NCBI RefSeq assembly: GCF_900046475.1
Contig: NZ_FCOU01000009.1
Location: 216,214-280,213 of the forward strand
Source of the DNA: Collinsella ihumii
GTDB lineage: Bacteria > Actinomycetota > Coriobacteriia > Coriobacteriales > Coriobacteriaceae
Reading direction: 5' to 3'
Length of the DNA: 64,000 nt
The notes under the pieces are model-generated. The model did no database searches. It was not told the DNA's origin and saw only the letters and a list, made by a program, of their open reading frames with translations. Below, in pieces: positions 35,084-45,500 of the stretch. Every line of letters starts with the position of its first letter. Position 1 is the stretch's first letter. A program made the translations under genes and the position numbers.

Positions 35084-37513
35084 ATGCCAAAGATTTTTGC
35101 AACTGCCGATGAGTTCAAGCGCGATTACCGCACGATGCTTATGGCAGAGGTCGGCAAGGACATCGACGACGCCAAGAACGCGGAGCGCTATCGCGCGCTC
35201 GCCAAGCTGATCGCCTCGCGCGCGAACCGTCAGTTCGCAGAATCCGATTCCGAGAACGGCAGGAGCGACAAGAAGAAGGTCTACTACTTCTCCCTTGAGT
35301 TCCTCATGGGCCCGCTGCTCGACAACTACCTGCTCAACTACGGTGTTCGCGACATCGTCGAGCAGGGCCTGGCCGAGATGGGCATCAAGCTCGACGATCT
35401 GCTCGCCGAGGAGGGCGACCCCGGTCTGGGCAACGGCGGCCTGGGCCGCCTCGCCGCGTGCTTCCTCGACTCCATGGCCGCAGAGGGCATCCTCGGCTTC
35501 GGCAACGGCATGCGCTACCGCTACGGCCTGTTCAAGCAGGAGATCCGCGACGGACGCCAGGTCGAGGTGACCGACAACTGGCTCGCCAAGGGCTATCCCT
35601 GGGAGACGCGCCACCCCGAGAGCCGCGTGCACGTCCGCTTCGGCGGCGACGTCGTGCGCCACGGCAACGAAGACGGCACCTTCAGCTTCAGCGTCGAGGG
35701 CGGCGACCTCATCGAGGCCATCCCCTACGACGTGCCCATCATCGGCTACGACGGCAAGACCGTGAACCGCCTGCGCCTGTGGAGCGCCGAGCCCGCGAGC
35801 GCCGACTTCGACCTGGACGCGTTCAACGCCGGCGACTACGCCAAGGCCAACAAGTTCCGCACGGACGCCGAGGCCATCTCCGAGATCCTGTACCCCAACG
35901 ACGCTGGCGAGCACGGCCGTATCCTGCGCCTCAAGCAGGAGTACCTGTTCGTCGCCGCGGGCATCGCCTCCATCCTGCGCACCTTCAAGAACGACTACGG
36001 CACCTCCTCCTGGGACCGCTTCCCCGACCTGGTCGCCATCCACACCAACGACACGCATCCCGCCATGTGCGGCGCCGAGCTCATGCGCCTGCTCATGGAC
36101 GAGGAGGGCCTCGACTGGGATACCGCGTGGGACATCGTGACGAGGTCCGTCTCCTACACCAACCACACGGTCCTGCCCGAGGCGCTCGAGAAGTGGCCCA
36201 TCGACACGTTCCGCCGCCTGCTGCCGCGCGTCTACATGATCATCGACGAGATCAACCGCCGCTTCATGGAGAGCTTCCCGCGCGATGTCGACAACTGGCA
36301 GGACAAGCTGCGCAACACCGCCATCCTGTGGGACGGCCAGGTGCGCATGGCGAACCTCTCGGTCATCTGCTCCCACTCCGTCAACGGCGTGGCCCAGCTG
36401 CACACCGAGATCCTGAAGCGCGACACGCTCCACGACTTCTACGAGCTCACCCCCGAGAAGTTCAACAACAAGACCAACGGCATCTCGCCCCGTCGCTTCC
36501 TGGGCAACGCCAACCCCTCGCTGTCCCGCCTCATCACGAGCAAGATCGGTGACGGCTGGCTGAAGGACGCCTCCGAGCTCAAGCGCCTCGAGTCCTACAT
36601 CGACGACAACGAGTTTTTGGATGCCCTCACCGCGAGCAAGCGCGAGAACAAGGTCCGCCTGGCCGAGTACGTCAAGAAGACCTGCGGCGTCGAGCTCGAC
36701 GTCGACTCGATCTTCGACGTCCAGGTCAAGCGCTTCCACGCCTACAAGCGCCAGCTGCTGAACATCTTCAAGGTCATGCACATCTACAACCGCATGCTGG
36801 CCGACCCCTCCTACAAGCCGCACAAGACCTCGTTCATCTTCTCCGGCAAGGCGGCGAGCGCCTACACGTTCGCCAAGGAGGTCATCCGCCTCATCAACTC
36901 GGTCGCCGACGTCATCAACAACGACGAGCGCGTGAACGAGTACATCAAGGTCGCGTTCATCCCCAACTTCGCGGTCTCCAACGCCCAGCTCATCTACCCC
37001 GCCACCGAGATCTCCGAGCAGATCTCCACGGCCGGCAAGGAGGCGTCGGGCACCTCGAACATGAAGCTCATGATGAACGGCGCGATCACCCTCGGCACCC
37101 TCGACGGCGCCAACATCGAGATCGCCGAGCTGGCCGGCCTTGAGAACGAGAAGATCTTCGGCCTGAAGGAAAGCGAGGTCGAGGCGCTGCGCCACGGCAA
37201 CTACTTCGCGTGGGACGTCTACAACGCGGACCGCGACGGCGTGGGCCGCTGCGTCGACGAGCTGGTCGACGGCACGTTCGCCCGCCTGTCGGGCAACTTC
37301 GAGTCCATCCAGGCCGAGCTCATGAACAACAACGACTACGACTTCGTGCTCGCCGACTTCGCCTCCTATGTCCAGGCGTGGGAGGAGCTCACCGAGGTCT
37401 ATGACGACCAGCGCACGTGGCAGCGCATGGCGCTCATGAATATCGCCAACTCCGGCCACTTCTCGTCCGACCGCACCATCCGCGAGTACCGCGACGAGAT
37501 CTGGAAGGCGTAA
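35084..37513 (+). CDS. glgP: glycogen/starch phosphorylase
   Basis: Releases glucose-1-phosphate from glycogen by phosphorolysis. The 809-residue GT35 protein has [13 protein letters not shown] near residue 70, [20 protein letters not shown], and the pyridoxal-phosphate site [20 protein letters not shown] with the cofactor Lys661. All family landmarks are intact, and there is no histone-like tail. It starts 15 bases after glgB with GAGGGAG ahead of ATG. Presence of a degradative enzyme inside the synthetic operon suggests rapid turnover of a dynamic glycogen store. Confidence 0.98.
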   Translation: MPKIFATADEFKRDYRTMLMAEVGKDIDDAKNAERYRALAKLIASRANRQFAESDSENGRSDKKKVYYFSLEFLMGPLLDNYLLNYGVRDIVEQGLAEMGIKLDDLLAEEGDPGLGNGGLGRLAACFLDSMAAEGILGFGNGMRYRYGLFKQEIRDGRQVEVTDNWLAKGYPWETRHPESRVHVRFGGDVVRHGNEDGTFSFSVEGGDLIEAIPYDVPIIGYDGKTVNRLRLWSAEPASADFDLDAFNAGDYAKANKFRTDAEAISEILYPNDAGEHGRILRLKQEYLFVAAGIASILRTFKNDYGTSSWDRFPDLVAIHTNDTHPAMCGAELMRLLMDEEGLDWDTAWDIVTRSVSYTNHTVLPEALEKWPIDTFRRLLPRVYMIIDEINRRFMESFPRDVDNWQDKLRNTAILWDGQVRMANLSVICSHSVNGVAQLHTEILKRDTLHDFYELTPEKFNNKTNGISPRRFLGNANPSLSRLITSKIGDGWLKDASELKRLESYIDDNEFLDALTASKRENKVRLAEYVKKTCGVELDVDSIFDVQVKRFHAYKRQLLNIFKVMHIYNRMLADPSYKPHKTSFIFSGKAASAYTFAKEVIRLINSVADVINNDERVNEYIKVAFIPNFAVSNAQLIYPATEISEQISTAGKEASGTSNMKLMMNGAITLGTLDGANIEIAELAGLENEKIFGLKESEVEALRHGNYFAWDVYNADRDGVGRCVDELVDGTFARLSGNFESIQAELMNNNDYDFVLADFASYVQAWEELTEVYDDQRTWQRMALMNIANSGHFSSDRTIREYRDEIWKA

Positions 37514-37628
37514 GGCGCACGGTTTTTTGGCCTTTACGGCGCGCTGCCCGTATGCCCGATGGACGGCGCGCCGCATTGTTACACCCAAGGCAAAGGTATT
37601 GCACGGCACAGCAATGAAGGAGAATTCG

Positions 37629-38774
37629 ATGAGTAGAAAAGAATGCATCGCTATGCTCCTCGCAGGAGGACAGGGCAGCAGATTGGGGGCGCTCACATCT
37701 AAGATCGCCAAACCGGCAGTCTCATTCGGAGGCAAGTACAGGATCATCGACTTTACGCTGTCGAACTGCGCCAACTCCGGCATCGACACGGTGGGCGTTC
37801 TGACGCAGTACCGCCCGTATCGCCTTCACGCCTATCTGGGCTCCGGCTCCGCTTGGGACCTGGACGAGCGCGGCGGCGGCGTGTCCATCCTCCCGCCGTA
37901 CGCCACGCAGGACGGCGGCGCCTGGTACAACGGCACGGCTGACGCGGTCACCCAGAACCTCGATTACATCAAGGCCCATGACCCCGAGTACGTGCTGATC
38001 CTGTCCGGCGACGCGCTGTACCGCATGGACTACCGCGAGATGCTCGACAACCACATCAAGCACAACGCCGACCTCACCATCGCCGTCATGCCCGTGCCCT
38101 GGGAGGATGCGAGCCGCTTCGGCATCCTCACCACCGACGATGACGACCGCATCACCAAGTTCACCGAGAAGCCCGAGAAGCCCGACTCGAACCTCGCGTC
38201 CATGGGCATCTACATCTTCACGGCCGACTTCCTGATCAAGGCGCTCGAGGACGACGCGCTCGACCAGCGCTCCAGCCACGACTTCGGCGGCGACATCATC
38301 CCGAAGGCCCTCGCCGACGGCAAGAACCTGTACGTCCACAAGTTCCATGGGTACTGGAAGGACGTCGGCACCATCGCCAGCTACCACGAGACGAGCATGG
38401 GCCTGCTCGGGCCGAACCCCGAGTTCGACATCTACGAGAAGTCCGCGCCCATCATGAGCAACGACACCACCCGTCCCCCGCACTACATCGGCCCGAACGG
38501 CCGCGTTGACGACTGTCTGGTCTCCAACGGCTGCGAGGTCTTCGGCACCGCCAAGCACTCCATCCTCTCCACCGACTGCGTGGTCGAGGAGCGCGCCATC
38601 GTCGAGGACTCCGTCCTGCTGCCCGGCGCCATCGTCAAGAGCGGCGCCCACGTGGTCCGCGCCATCCTGGGCGAGAACGCCGTCGTCGAGGAGGGCGTGA
38701 AGCTCGGAAGCGTCGACACCCAGAAGGACACCGCTGTCGTCGGAAACGACGTCGTTATCGGGAAGGGGGAATGA
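37629..38774 (+). CDS. glgC: glucose-1-phosphate adenylyltransferase, catalytic subunit
   Basis: Forms ADP-glucose from glucose-1-phosphate and ATP, the committed step of glycogen synthesis. The 381-residue protein starts [20 protein letters not shown], containing the nucleotidyltransferase GGxGxRL motif, followed by [20 protein letters not shown], the FTEKPEKP substrate loop, and a C-terminal left-handed beta-helix ([20 protein letters not shown]). The ATG at 37629 follows GAAGGAGAATTCG. It is followed four bases later by glgD, so a GlgC/GlgD heterotetramer is expected, as in Firmicutes. The spacer before it has a GGCGCGC/GCGCGCC hairpin. Confidence 0.97.
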   Translation: MSRKECIAMLLAGGQGSRLGALTSKIAKPAVSFGGKYRIIDFTLSNCANSGIDTVGVLTQYRPYRLHAYLGSGSAWDLDERGGGVSILPPYATQDGGAWYNGTADAVTQNLDYIKAHDPEYVLILSGDALYRMDYREMLDNHIKHNADLTIAVMPVPWEDASRFGILTTDDDDRITKFTEKPEKPDSNLASMGIYIFTADFLIKALEDDALDQRSSHDFGGDIIPKALADGKNLYVHKFHGYWKDVGTIASYHETSMGLLGPNPEFDIYEKSAPIMSNDTTRPPHYIGPNGRVDDCLVSNGCEVFGTAKHSILSTDCVVEERAIVEDSVLLPGAIVKSGAHVVRAILGENAVVEEGVKLGSVDTQKDTAVVGNDVVIGKGE

Positions 38775-38778
38775 GCCG

Positions 38779-39885
38779 ATGATCAACAACAAGGCCATCG
38801 GTTACATCACTGCCAACTACACCGCGCTCAAGCAGGAGACGCTCCTGCAGAGCCGTCCCATCGCCTCGGTCCCGGTCATGGGCCGCTACCGCCTGATCGA
38901 CTTCCCGCTGTCCAACATGGCGAACGCGGGCATCAAGACCGTCGGCCTGGTCATGCCGGGCAACTACCGCTCCATCATCGACCATGTCGGCCACGGCAAG
39001 GACTGGGGTCTCGATCGCAAGCGCGGCGGCCTCTTCCCGCTGCCCGGCAACCCCTACGGCACCACCAAGGCCGGCATGCGCTTCCTGCTGCGCGACATCA
39101 TCTCCAACAAGACGCTGTTCCAGCGCGCCAAGGAGCCCTATGTCGTGCTGATGGGCTCGAACATCATCTTCAACATGGACCTCAACGCCATCATCGATGC
39201 CCATGAGGCGAGCGGCGTGGGCATCACCATGGTCTACGTCAAGGCCGAGCGCGACCACGAGGACGCCTGCTCCCTCGTTATCGGCGACGCCGGCCGCGTC
39301 ATCGAGGTCCGCGAGGGCTGCAAGTACGGTGACAACAAGTTCGTCGACTGCTTCATCATCAACCGCGACCTCCTGCTGCAGATCATCGATCGCTACGCCA
39401 GCGCCGACTACCTCGACATCTTCGAGGCCATCGCCGCCGACTTCGCGCGCATCGACGTGTGCAGCTACGAGTTCAAGGGCCTTGCAGTGGGCATGTTCGA
39501 CGAGGTCACCTACTACCAGCGCAGCATGGAGATGCTCGACCCCGTCATCAACAAGCAGCTGTTCCGCAAGGATCGCCCGATCCTCACCAAGGCCCATGAC
39601 GCCGCCCCGGCCAAGTACGCCGCCGGCTCCATCGCATGCAACTCCCGCATCTCCGCGGGCTGCGAGATCATGGGTACGGTCCGCAACTCCATCCTGTCGC
39701 GCGGCGTCGTCGTCGAGTCCGGCGCGAACGTCGTCAACAGCATCATCATGCAGGGCGTCATCATCAAGAGCGGCGCACGCGTGGAGAACGCCATCATCGA
39801 CAAGAACAATGTCGTGCCGGCGAACACCGAGCTGCGCGGCACCCCTGATGCGATTCTGTCCGTCGGCAAGGCCCCCGTCGTGTAA
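38779..39885 (+). CDS. glgD: glucose-1-phosphate adenylyltransferase, GlgD regulatory-type subunit
   Basis: GlgC paralogue of 368 residues. It keeps the fold (MGRYRLIDFPLSNMANAGIK, ending with a beta-helix SRISAGCEIMGTVRNSILSR) but lacks the N-terminal GGQGSRL nucleotide loop and the FTEKP substrate loop, so it should be non-catalytic or weakly active. In Firmicutes GlgD raises the activity of GlgC and abolishes classical allosteric control. It follows glgC by four bases. Finding GlgD in a high-GC actinobacterium-like genome is consistent with the fermentative, Firmicutes-like life style. Confidence 0.94.
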   Translation: MINNKAIGYITANYTALKQETLLQSRPIASVPVMGRYRLIDFPLSNMANAGIKTVGLVMPGNYRSIIDHVGHGKDWGLDRKRGGLFPLPGNPYGTTKAGMRFLLRDIISNKTLFQRAKEPYVVLMGSNIIFNMDLNAIIDAHEASGVGITMVYVKAERDHEDACSLVIGDAGRVIEVREGCKYGDNKFVDCFIINRDLLLQIIDRYASADYLDIFEAIAADFARIDVCSYEFKGLAVGMFDEVTYYQRSMEMLDPVINKQLFRKDRPILTKAHDAAPAKYAAGSIACNSRISAGCEIMGTVRNSILSRGVVVESGANVVNSIIMQGVIIKSGARVENAIIDKNNVVPANTELRGTPDAILSVGKAPVV

Positions 39886-40021
39886 CGAACCCGTTGCCAC
39901 GGCCACAAATTGACCCCTACGCCCCAACGTGACGGGGCAAAGCGGTATCATTGAATTCGCCGTCTGGCCGCTTGGTCGGGCGGCGATTTGCCAACGGACT
40001 ATATGCTTACAGGAGATTCCC

Positions 40022-42274
40022 ATGGCTAACCAAAAGCTTCATATCGTGTTCGCGTCTGCCGAGGCTGCGCCGTTCGTGAAGACCGGCGGACTCGGTGATG
40101 TCGCGGGCTCGCTGCCCGCAGCCCTCGCCGCTGCCGGCGCCGAGGTCATCGTCATGGTGCCCAAATACGCCACCATCGCTGACGAGTACAAAAACCAAAT
40201 GGAGCACGTGACGCAGTTCTACGTGCCCCTCGGCTGGCGCAACGAGTACTGCGGCCTCGAGCGCCTGGTGTACGACGGTGTCACCTACATGTTCCTCGAC
40301 AACGAGCACTACTTCAGCCGCAGCTACCCCTACGGGTTCTTCGACGACGGCGAGCGCTTCGCGTTTTTCTCCAAGGCCGTCTGCGAGAGCCTGCAGTACC
40401 TCCCCGACTTCCAGACCGACGTGCTGCACTGCAACGACTGGCACACCGCCCTGGCGCCCGTGTTCCTGCGCGAGTTCTATATGGCGAGCCCGCTGTACCG
40501 TAACGTCAAGACGGTCTTCTCCATCCACAACATCGCGTTCCAGGGCCAGTTCACCGACATGCTGCTCGGCGATATCCTCGGCCTGTCGCACATCGAGCCC
40601 GCCGTCCGCCAGCTGCGCTGCGACGCGCGCTCGATCAACTACATGCAGGGCGCGCTGAACTACTCCGACGCCATCACGACCGTCTCCCCCACCTATTCGT
40701 GGGAGATTCGCACCCCTGAGTTCGGCGAGGCCCTCGACGGCATCCTGCGCCGTCGCGAGAACGTCCTGTCCGGCATCCTGAACGGCCTGGACGTCAACCG
40801 CAACGACCCTGCGACCGACAACCGCATCCACGCCAACTACACCCGCGAGGACCGTTCCGGCAAGGCGGCCTGCAAGGCCGCGCTGCAGGAGGAGCTCGGC
40901 CTCGAGGTTCGCGACGACCGCCCGCTCATGGTCATGGTCACGCGCCTGACCCGCCAGAAGGGCATGGACCTCGTCACCTACTCGCTCGACCGCATCCTGT
41001 CCGGCGGCGTGCAGGTCGCCGTGCTCGGCACCGGAGATGCCGAGTACGAGGAGGCGCTGCGCTACTTCGAGCGCACGTATCCGGGCACGATGGCCGCGCG
41101 CATCGAGTTCGATCCGTTCCTGTCCCAGCGCATGTACTCCGGCGCCGACATGTTCCTCATGCCGTCGCTGTTCGAGCCCTGCGGCCTGTCCCAGATGATC
41201 GCCATGCGCTACGGCACCCTGCCGATCGTGCGCGAGACCGGCGGCCTCAAGGACACGGTCATCCCCTACAACATGTTCACCGGCGAGGGCACGGGCTTCA
41301 CGTTCACGCACTTCAACGGCGACGAGATGGGCGATGCCGTCTTCCGCGCGGCCCGCACGTTCTGGGACGACAAGGACGCCTGGAACCACCTGGTCGACAA
41401 CGCCATGTCCGCCGACTTCAGCTGGAAGCGCTCCGCCGAGCAGTACATGGACCTCTACTACGGCCTGCACCCCGAGATCGAGCGCTACGTCCCTTTTGTG
41501 GCTGAGCCCGAGCCGCAGGAGAGCGCCCCTGCGACCGAGCCCGTCGAGGACAAGCCCGAGGAGGCCCCTGCTGCCCCCGAGCCCGCAACGGAGACCGCCC
41601 CTGCCGCTCCGGTCGCTGAGACCGAGACGGCTGCAGAGGCTCCCGCAGCCGCCCCCGCAGCCGAGCCCGAGCCGAAGGCCGCCGAGCCCGCTGAGCCCGC
41701 AGAAGACGCCGCGCCCAAGGCCGCAGAAGAGGTGAAGCCCGCCGCCAAGAAGCCGGCGGCCAAGAAGACGACGACCGCCAGGAAGACCACGACCAAGACG
41801 ACGACCGCGAAGACGACGGTTTCCAAGACCGCGGCTTCCAAGACGACCAAGGCTGCCGCCGCCAAGACGGCCGACGAGGCGCCTGCTGCCGAGACCAAGA
41901 CCACGACGGCGAAGAAGACCGCTGCCGCCAAGACCACGGCTAGCAAGACGACGGCGACCAAGACGACGGCCGCCAAGAAGACCACGTCTGCCAAGACTGC
42001 CGTCTCCACGAAGACCGACGAGGCGCCTGCGACCGAGGCGAAGACCACGACGACGGCGAAGAAGACGACCGCTGCCAAGACGACGAAGACCGCCTCGACC
42101 GCCGCGAAGACCACGGCGACGAAGGCCGCGGCCAAGACGACGGCCGCCAAGACCGCCAAGGCCGATGCTGCCAAGGCCGATCAGCCCGCCTCCGCCGAGC
42201 CGGCGGCCGAGAAGCCCGCACCAAAGGCCAAGACGGTCTCTGCCGCCCGCAAGACCTCGCGCACGAAGCGCTAG
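40022..42274 (+). CDS. glgA: glycogen synthase GlgA with acidic plus histone-like tail
   Basis: Extends glycogen from ADP-glucose (GT5). The 750-residue protein contains a full synthase (about 1-490) with FVKTGGLGDVAGSLP (substrate Lys), the HNIAFQGQF region, TRLTRQKGMDLV, and EPCGLSQMIAMRYGTLPIVR with TGGLKDTV. Normal GlgA proteins end near 480. Here a long tail follows: residues about 494-570 are Pro/Ala/Glu-rich and acidic, and about 571-750 are Lys/Thr/Ala-rich and basic (e.g. KPAAKKPAAKKTTTARKTT), like histone H1. GlgB of the same operon has a similar basic tail. Start ATG 40022 follows CAGGAGATTCCC. A strong terminator follows at 42301. Confidence 0.96.
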   Translation: MANQKLHIVFASAEAAPFVKTGGLGDVAGSLPAALAAAGAEVIVMVPKYATIADEYKNQMEHVTQFYVPLGWRNEYCGLERLVYDGVTYMFLDNEHYFSRSYPYGFFDDGERFAFFSKAVCESLQYLPDFQTDVLHCNDWHTALAPVFLREFYMASPLYRNVKTVFSIHNIAFQGQFTDMLLGDILGLSHIEPAVRQLRCDARSINYMQGALNYSDAITTVSPTYSWEIRTPEFGEALDGILRRRENVLSGILNGLDVNRNDPATDNRIHANYTREDRSGKAACKAALQEELGLEVRDDRPLMVMVTRLTRQKGMDLVTYSLDRILSGGVQVAVLGTGDAEYEEALRYFERTYPGTMAARIEFDPFLSQRMYSGADMFLMPSLFEPCGLSQMIAMRYGTLPIVRETGGLKDTVIPYNMFTGEGTGFTFTHFNGDEMGDAVFRAARTFWDDKDAWNHLVDNAMSADFSWKRSAEQYMDLYYGLHPEIERYVPFVAEPEPQESAPATEPVEDKPEEAPAAPEPATETAPAAPVAETETAAEAPAAAPAAEPEPKAAEPAEPAEDAAPKAAEEVKPAAKKPAAKKTTTARKTTTKTTTAKTTVSKTAASKTTKAAAAKTADEAPAAETKTTTAKKTAAAKTTASKTTATKTTAAKKTTSAKTAVSTKTDEAPATEAKTTTTAKKTTAAKTTKTASTAAKTTATKAAAKTTAAKTAKADAAKADQPASAEPAAEKPAPKAKTVSAARKTSRTKR

Positions 42275-42300
42275 GCTTTGCCCCATCGACCGCTTTCTTC

Positions 42301-42333
42301 GGGGAGATCCGCACCGGGTCTCCCCTCTTTTTT
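42301..42333 (+). terminator. Rho-independent terminator of the glg operon
   Basis: GGGGAGA pairs with TCTCCCC across an 11-base loop, followed by TCTTTTTT. It begins 26 bases after the glgA stop and ends three bases before a 68-bp palindrome. A clean plus-strand terminator. Confidence 0.92.
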
Positions 42334-42335
42334 GG

Positions 42336-42403
42336 ATGCAAATCGGGGGACGTACCTGTTTCTTGCATATATGCAAGAAACAGGTACGTCCCCCGATTTG
42401 CAT
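42336..42403. repeat. 68-bp perfect palindrome, GGGGACGTACC family
   Basis: Two perfectly complementary 34-base arms with no spacer. The arm is ATGCAAATCGGGGGACGTAC then CTGTTTCTTGCATA. Outer part shared with 16022-16097; inner part different. It lies just after the glg operon terminator. Confidence 0.94.
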
Positions 42404-42457
42404 TCGTCGCGGGTTGGTATTGGCCCCCTCGACCAAATTCGTAAAGAGAGCCGTTTC

Positions 42458-42487
42458 CTGACATGAGCTTGTCATCCATACGATAAA
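42458..42487 (+). promoter_or_regulatory. possible promoter of the GH13-GH77 gene
   Basis: CTGACA (42458-42463) and GATAAA (42482-42487) are 18 bases apart, about 85 bases before the start codon at 42571. Matches 5/6 and 4/6 to housekeeping consensus. A CG-rich inverted sequence (GTGGGCATCTCCGCGCGGG) lies in the leader. Confidence 0.4.
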
Positions 42488-42570
42488 CTTATTGCTTGGC
42501 GTTTTCGCCTGACGCTTATTCATCACCCCCGTGGGCATCTCCGCGCGGGTTGTTTCCAAGGATGTACCAT

Positions 42571-45500
42571 ATGAGACTTCGGCATAACAGTAGACTTCCG
42601 CAATTCCGCTCCCCCTTCGGAGCGGTGACCGCCGGCACCGAGGTTACGCTGGCGCTCGAAGTCTACAAGGAAGACGCCGCCGGCATCGAGTGCACCCTTC
42701 GCACGTGGATCGACGGCGTGGGCGAGCAGCTCTACCCCATGACATCCGATGAGGGCGGCATGTACTCCGTGTCCGTGACCTGGGATGAGCCGAACATCGT
42801 CTGGTACAGCTTCATCGTCCGCACCCACGATGGCTTCGAGCAGCGCGTTGGCGCACCGGAGGGGCACGTCGGAGGCGAAGGCGTCACCTATTTCGACCGC
42901 TTCGACGTCCCGTCGTTCCAGATCACCGTCTACAAGCACCGCGCGACGCGTCCTTCCTGGTACGAGCGCGGCATCGTCTACCAGATCTTCCCGGACCGCT
43001 ACGCGCGCGACGAGCACTGGAGGCGGCGCGCCCTGGAGCGCCTCGCCCATCCGCGGCGCGGTAGCGGACAGCACATCGTCGAGGACTGGGACACGCCGCC
43101 CGCCTACGACCGCGACGACGCCGGCTTCATCACGAGCTGGGATTTCTACGGAGGCTCCCTGCGCGGCATCGAGGAGCACCTTCCGCACCTGGCGGAGATG
43201 GGCGTCACCTCAATCTACCTCAACCCCATCTTCGAGGCGGCGAGTAACCACCGCTACGACACCGCCGACTACATGAAGATCGACCCGCTTCTGGGCACCG
43301 AAGAGGATTTCCGCCGCCTGTGCGTCACCGCGCGCCAGCTCGGCATCAGCATCATCCTCGACGGCGTGTTCAACCACACGGGCAGCGACTCGGTCTATTT
43401 CAACGCCTTCGGCAACTACCCCGAGCCTGGCGCCTGGTCGCGCGACCCCGAGTCCGAGTGGGCCGACGCCTTCCGCATCAACGACGACGGCTCGTATGAC
43501 TGCTGGTGGGGCGTGGGCAACATGCCCGCGGTGAACCAGCAGTCCGAAGCGATCCGTCGCCTCATCCTGGGGCCCAACGGCGTCATCCGCTACTGGCTGC
43601 GCGCCGGCGCCCACGGCTGGCGCCTGGACGTCGCCGACGAGCTTTCCGACGAGTTCTTGGCCGACATCAAGGCTGCCGCCCTGCGCGAGAAGCCCGACGC
43701 GCTCGTGCTCGGCGAGGTCTGGGAGGACGCCTCGAACAAGATCGCCTACAGCAAGCTCCGCCGCTACCTTCTGGGCGACGAGCTCGACTCCGCCATGAAC
43801 TACCCCTTCCGCGACCTGGTGCTCGGCCTGCTGACCGGCGAAGACGGCGGCTACACCGCGCGCGATGCCGCGGAGGCCATCGAGGCGCTGCGGGAGAACT
43901 ACCCGCCCGAGGCGCTCGCCTGCTGCCTCAACCTGCTGGGAAGCCATGACCGGCCCCGTCTCATCTCGGTGCTCGGCGGCCTGCCGAACATCGACGAGGT
44001 GCCCGAGCGCGAGCGCGGCAGCTGGAGGCTGTCCGACGACAAGCTTGGCCTGGCCAAGGGGCGCTATTGGCTGGCGACGCTCATCCAGATGACGTTTCTG
44101 GGCGTCCCCTCCCTGTACTACGGCGACGAGGCGGGCGTGCAGGGCCTCACCGATCCGGGCAACCGCGCCACCTATCCGTGGGGCCACGAGGACCGCGATT
44201 TCTTCACCATGGTCCAGAACGCCTCCGCGCTGCGCCGCACCCTGCCGCTCTTCGTCACCGGGTCCATCGAGGCCAAGGCGCTCAACGACGACGTGCTCTC
44301 CTACACGCGCCGTTCCGAGAGCGGCGAGTGCGCCACCGTCATCGTGAACCGCAGCCTCGGCTCCATGCACACGGTTACCATCCCCTATGAGGGCGAGCGC
44401 GCCATCGACGTCATCAGCGGTGCCGACCTGACGAAAAACGAGCAGGGCGAAGCCGAGCTCAGCCTGTGGCCGCTCGGCAGCGCCGTCGTGTACTTCCACG
44501 ACGAGCAGAGGCTCCAAAAACCGCTCGACCGCGGCTGGGGCGTGGTCTGCCACATCACCTCGGTCCCCGGCATGAAGCCGGGCGGGCGCGGCACCCTCGG
44601 CGCCCCCGCAAAGCGCTTCGTCGACCACCTGGTGGCCATGGGCGCCCGCTACTGGCAAGTGCTTCCCGTGAACCCCACCGATGCCTACGGCTCCCCGTAT
44701 GCGGGCCCGTCGGCCTTCGCCGGCAACATGGACCTGCTTGAGGAGACGCCCGAGCAGCTCGAGGACGCCTTCGAGGAGTTCCAGGCCGCAGGCGGCGACC
44801 AGACACCGGAATACAAGCAGTTCCTCTCCCGCAACGAGGTATGGCTCGATCCGTACTGCGCCTTCATGGCCATCAAGGACGCCTCGCGCGGTGCCAGCCG
44901 CCATCGCTGGCCGCGCGCCTACCGCAGCTACGACGTCCGCATCCTCGACGACGCGCGCTTCATCGATCGCGGCGCCTTCCATGCGTTCGTCCAGTTCCGC
45001 TTCGAGACCGAGTGGAACGAGCTGCGCGCCTACGCCAACGCGCACGGCATCGAGATCATCGGCGACATCCCCATGTACGTCTCGGACGACTCCGCCGACG
45101 CATGGAGCGAGCCGGACATGTTCACGCTCGGATACAACGGCAAGCCGACGGAGATCGCGGGCACCCCGCCCGATCGGTTCTCTGAGACCGGCCAGGTGTG
45201 GGGCAATCCCACCTACCGCTGGAAGACCATGCGCGAAGACGGCTATACCTGGTGGATCGAGCGCCTTCGCCGCTCGTTTGCGCTCTACGACCGCGTCCGC
45301 CTCGACCACTTCCTGGGCTTCCAGGCCTACTTCAGCATCCCCGCAGGCAAAGACGGCAGCGCCGGCCGCTGGCTTGCCGGCCCCGGCATCGATCTGTTCC
45401 GCCGCGCCGAGCAGGAGTTCGGACCGCTGCCCCTGATCGCCGAGGACCTGGGCTACCTCACCCCCGCCGTCCGTGCGCTCACCGCCTCCTGCGGGTTCCC

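Noticed and set aside
32492..37789. Open frame of 1765 codons on the minus strand opposite glgB and glgP
   Set aside because: It mirrors strongly codon-biased genes in a high-GC genome, has low-complexity Val/Asp/Glu/Leu/Gly composition, no ribosome site and no recognisable domain; the plus-strand genes carry full catalytic motifs.
40007..42559. Open frame of 850 codons opposite glgA, with Arg/Gly/Leu-rich repeats
   Set aside because: The repeats are the reverse complement of the Lys/Thr/Ala tail codons of glgA; no start signal or domain.
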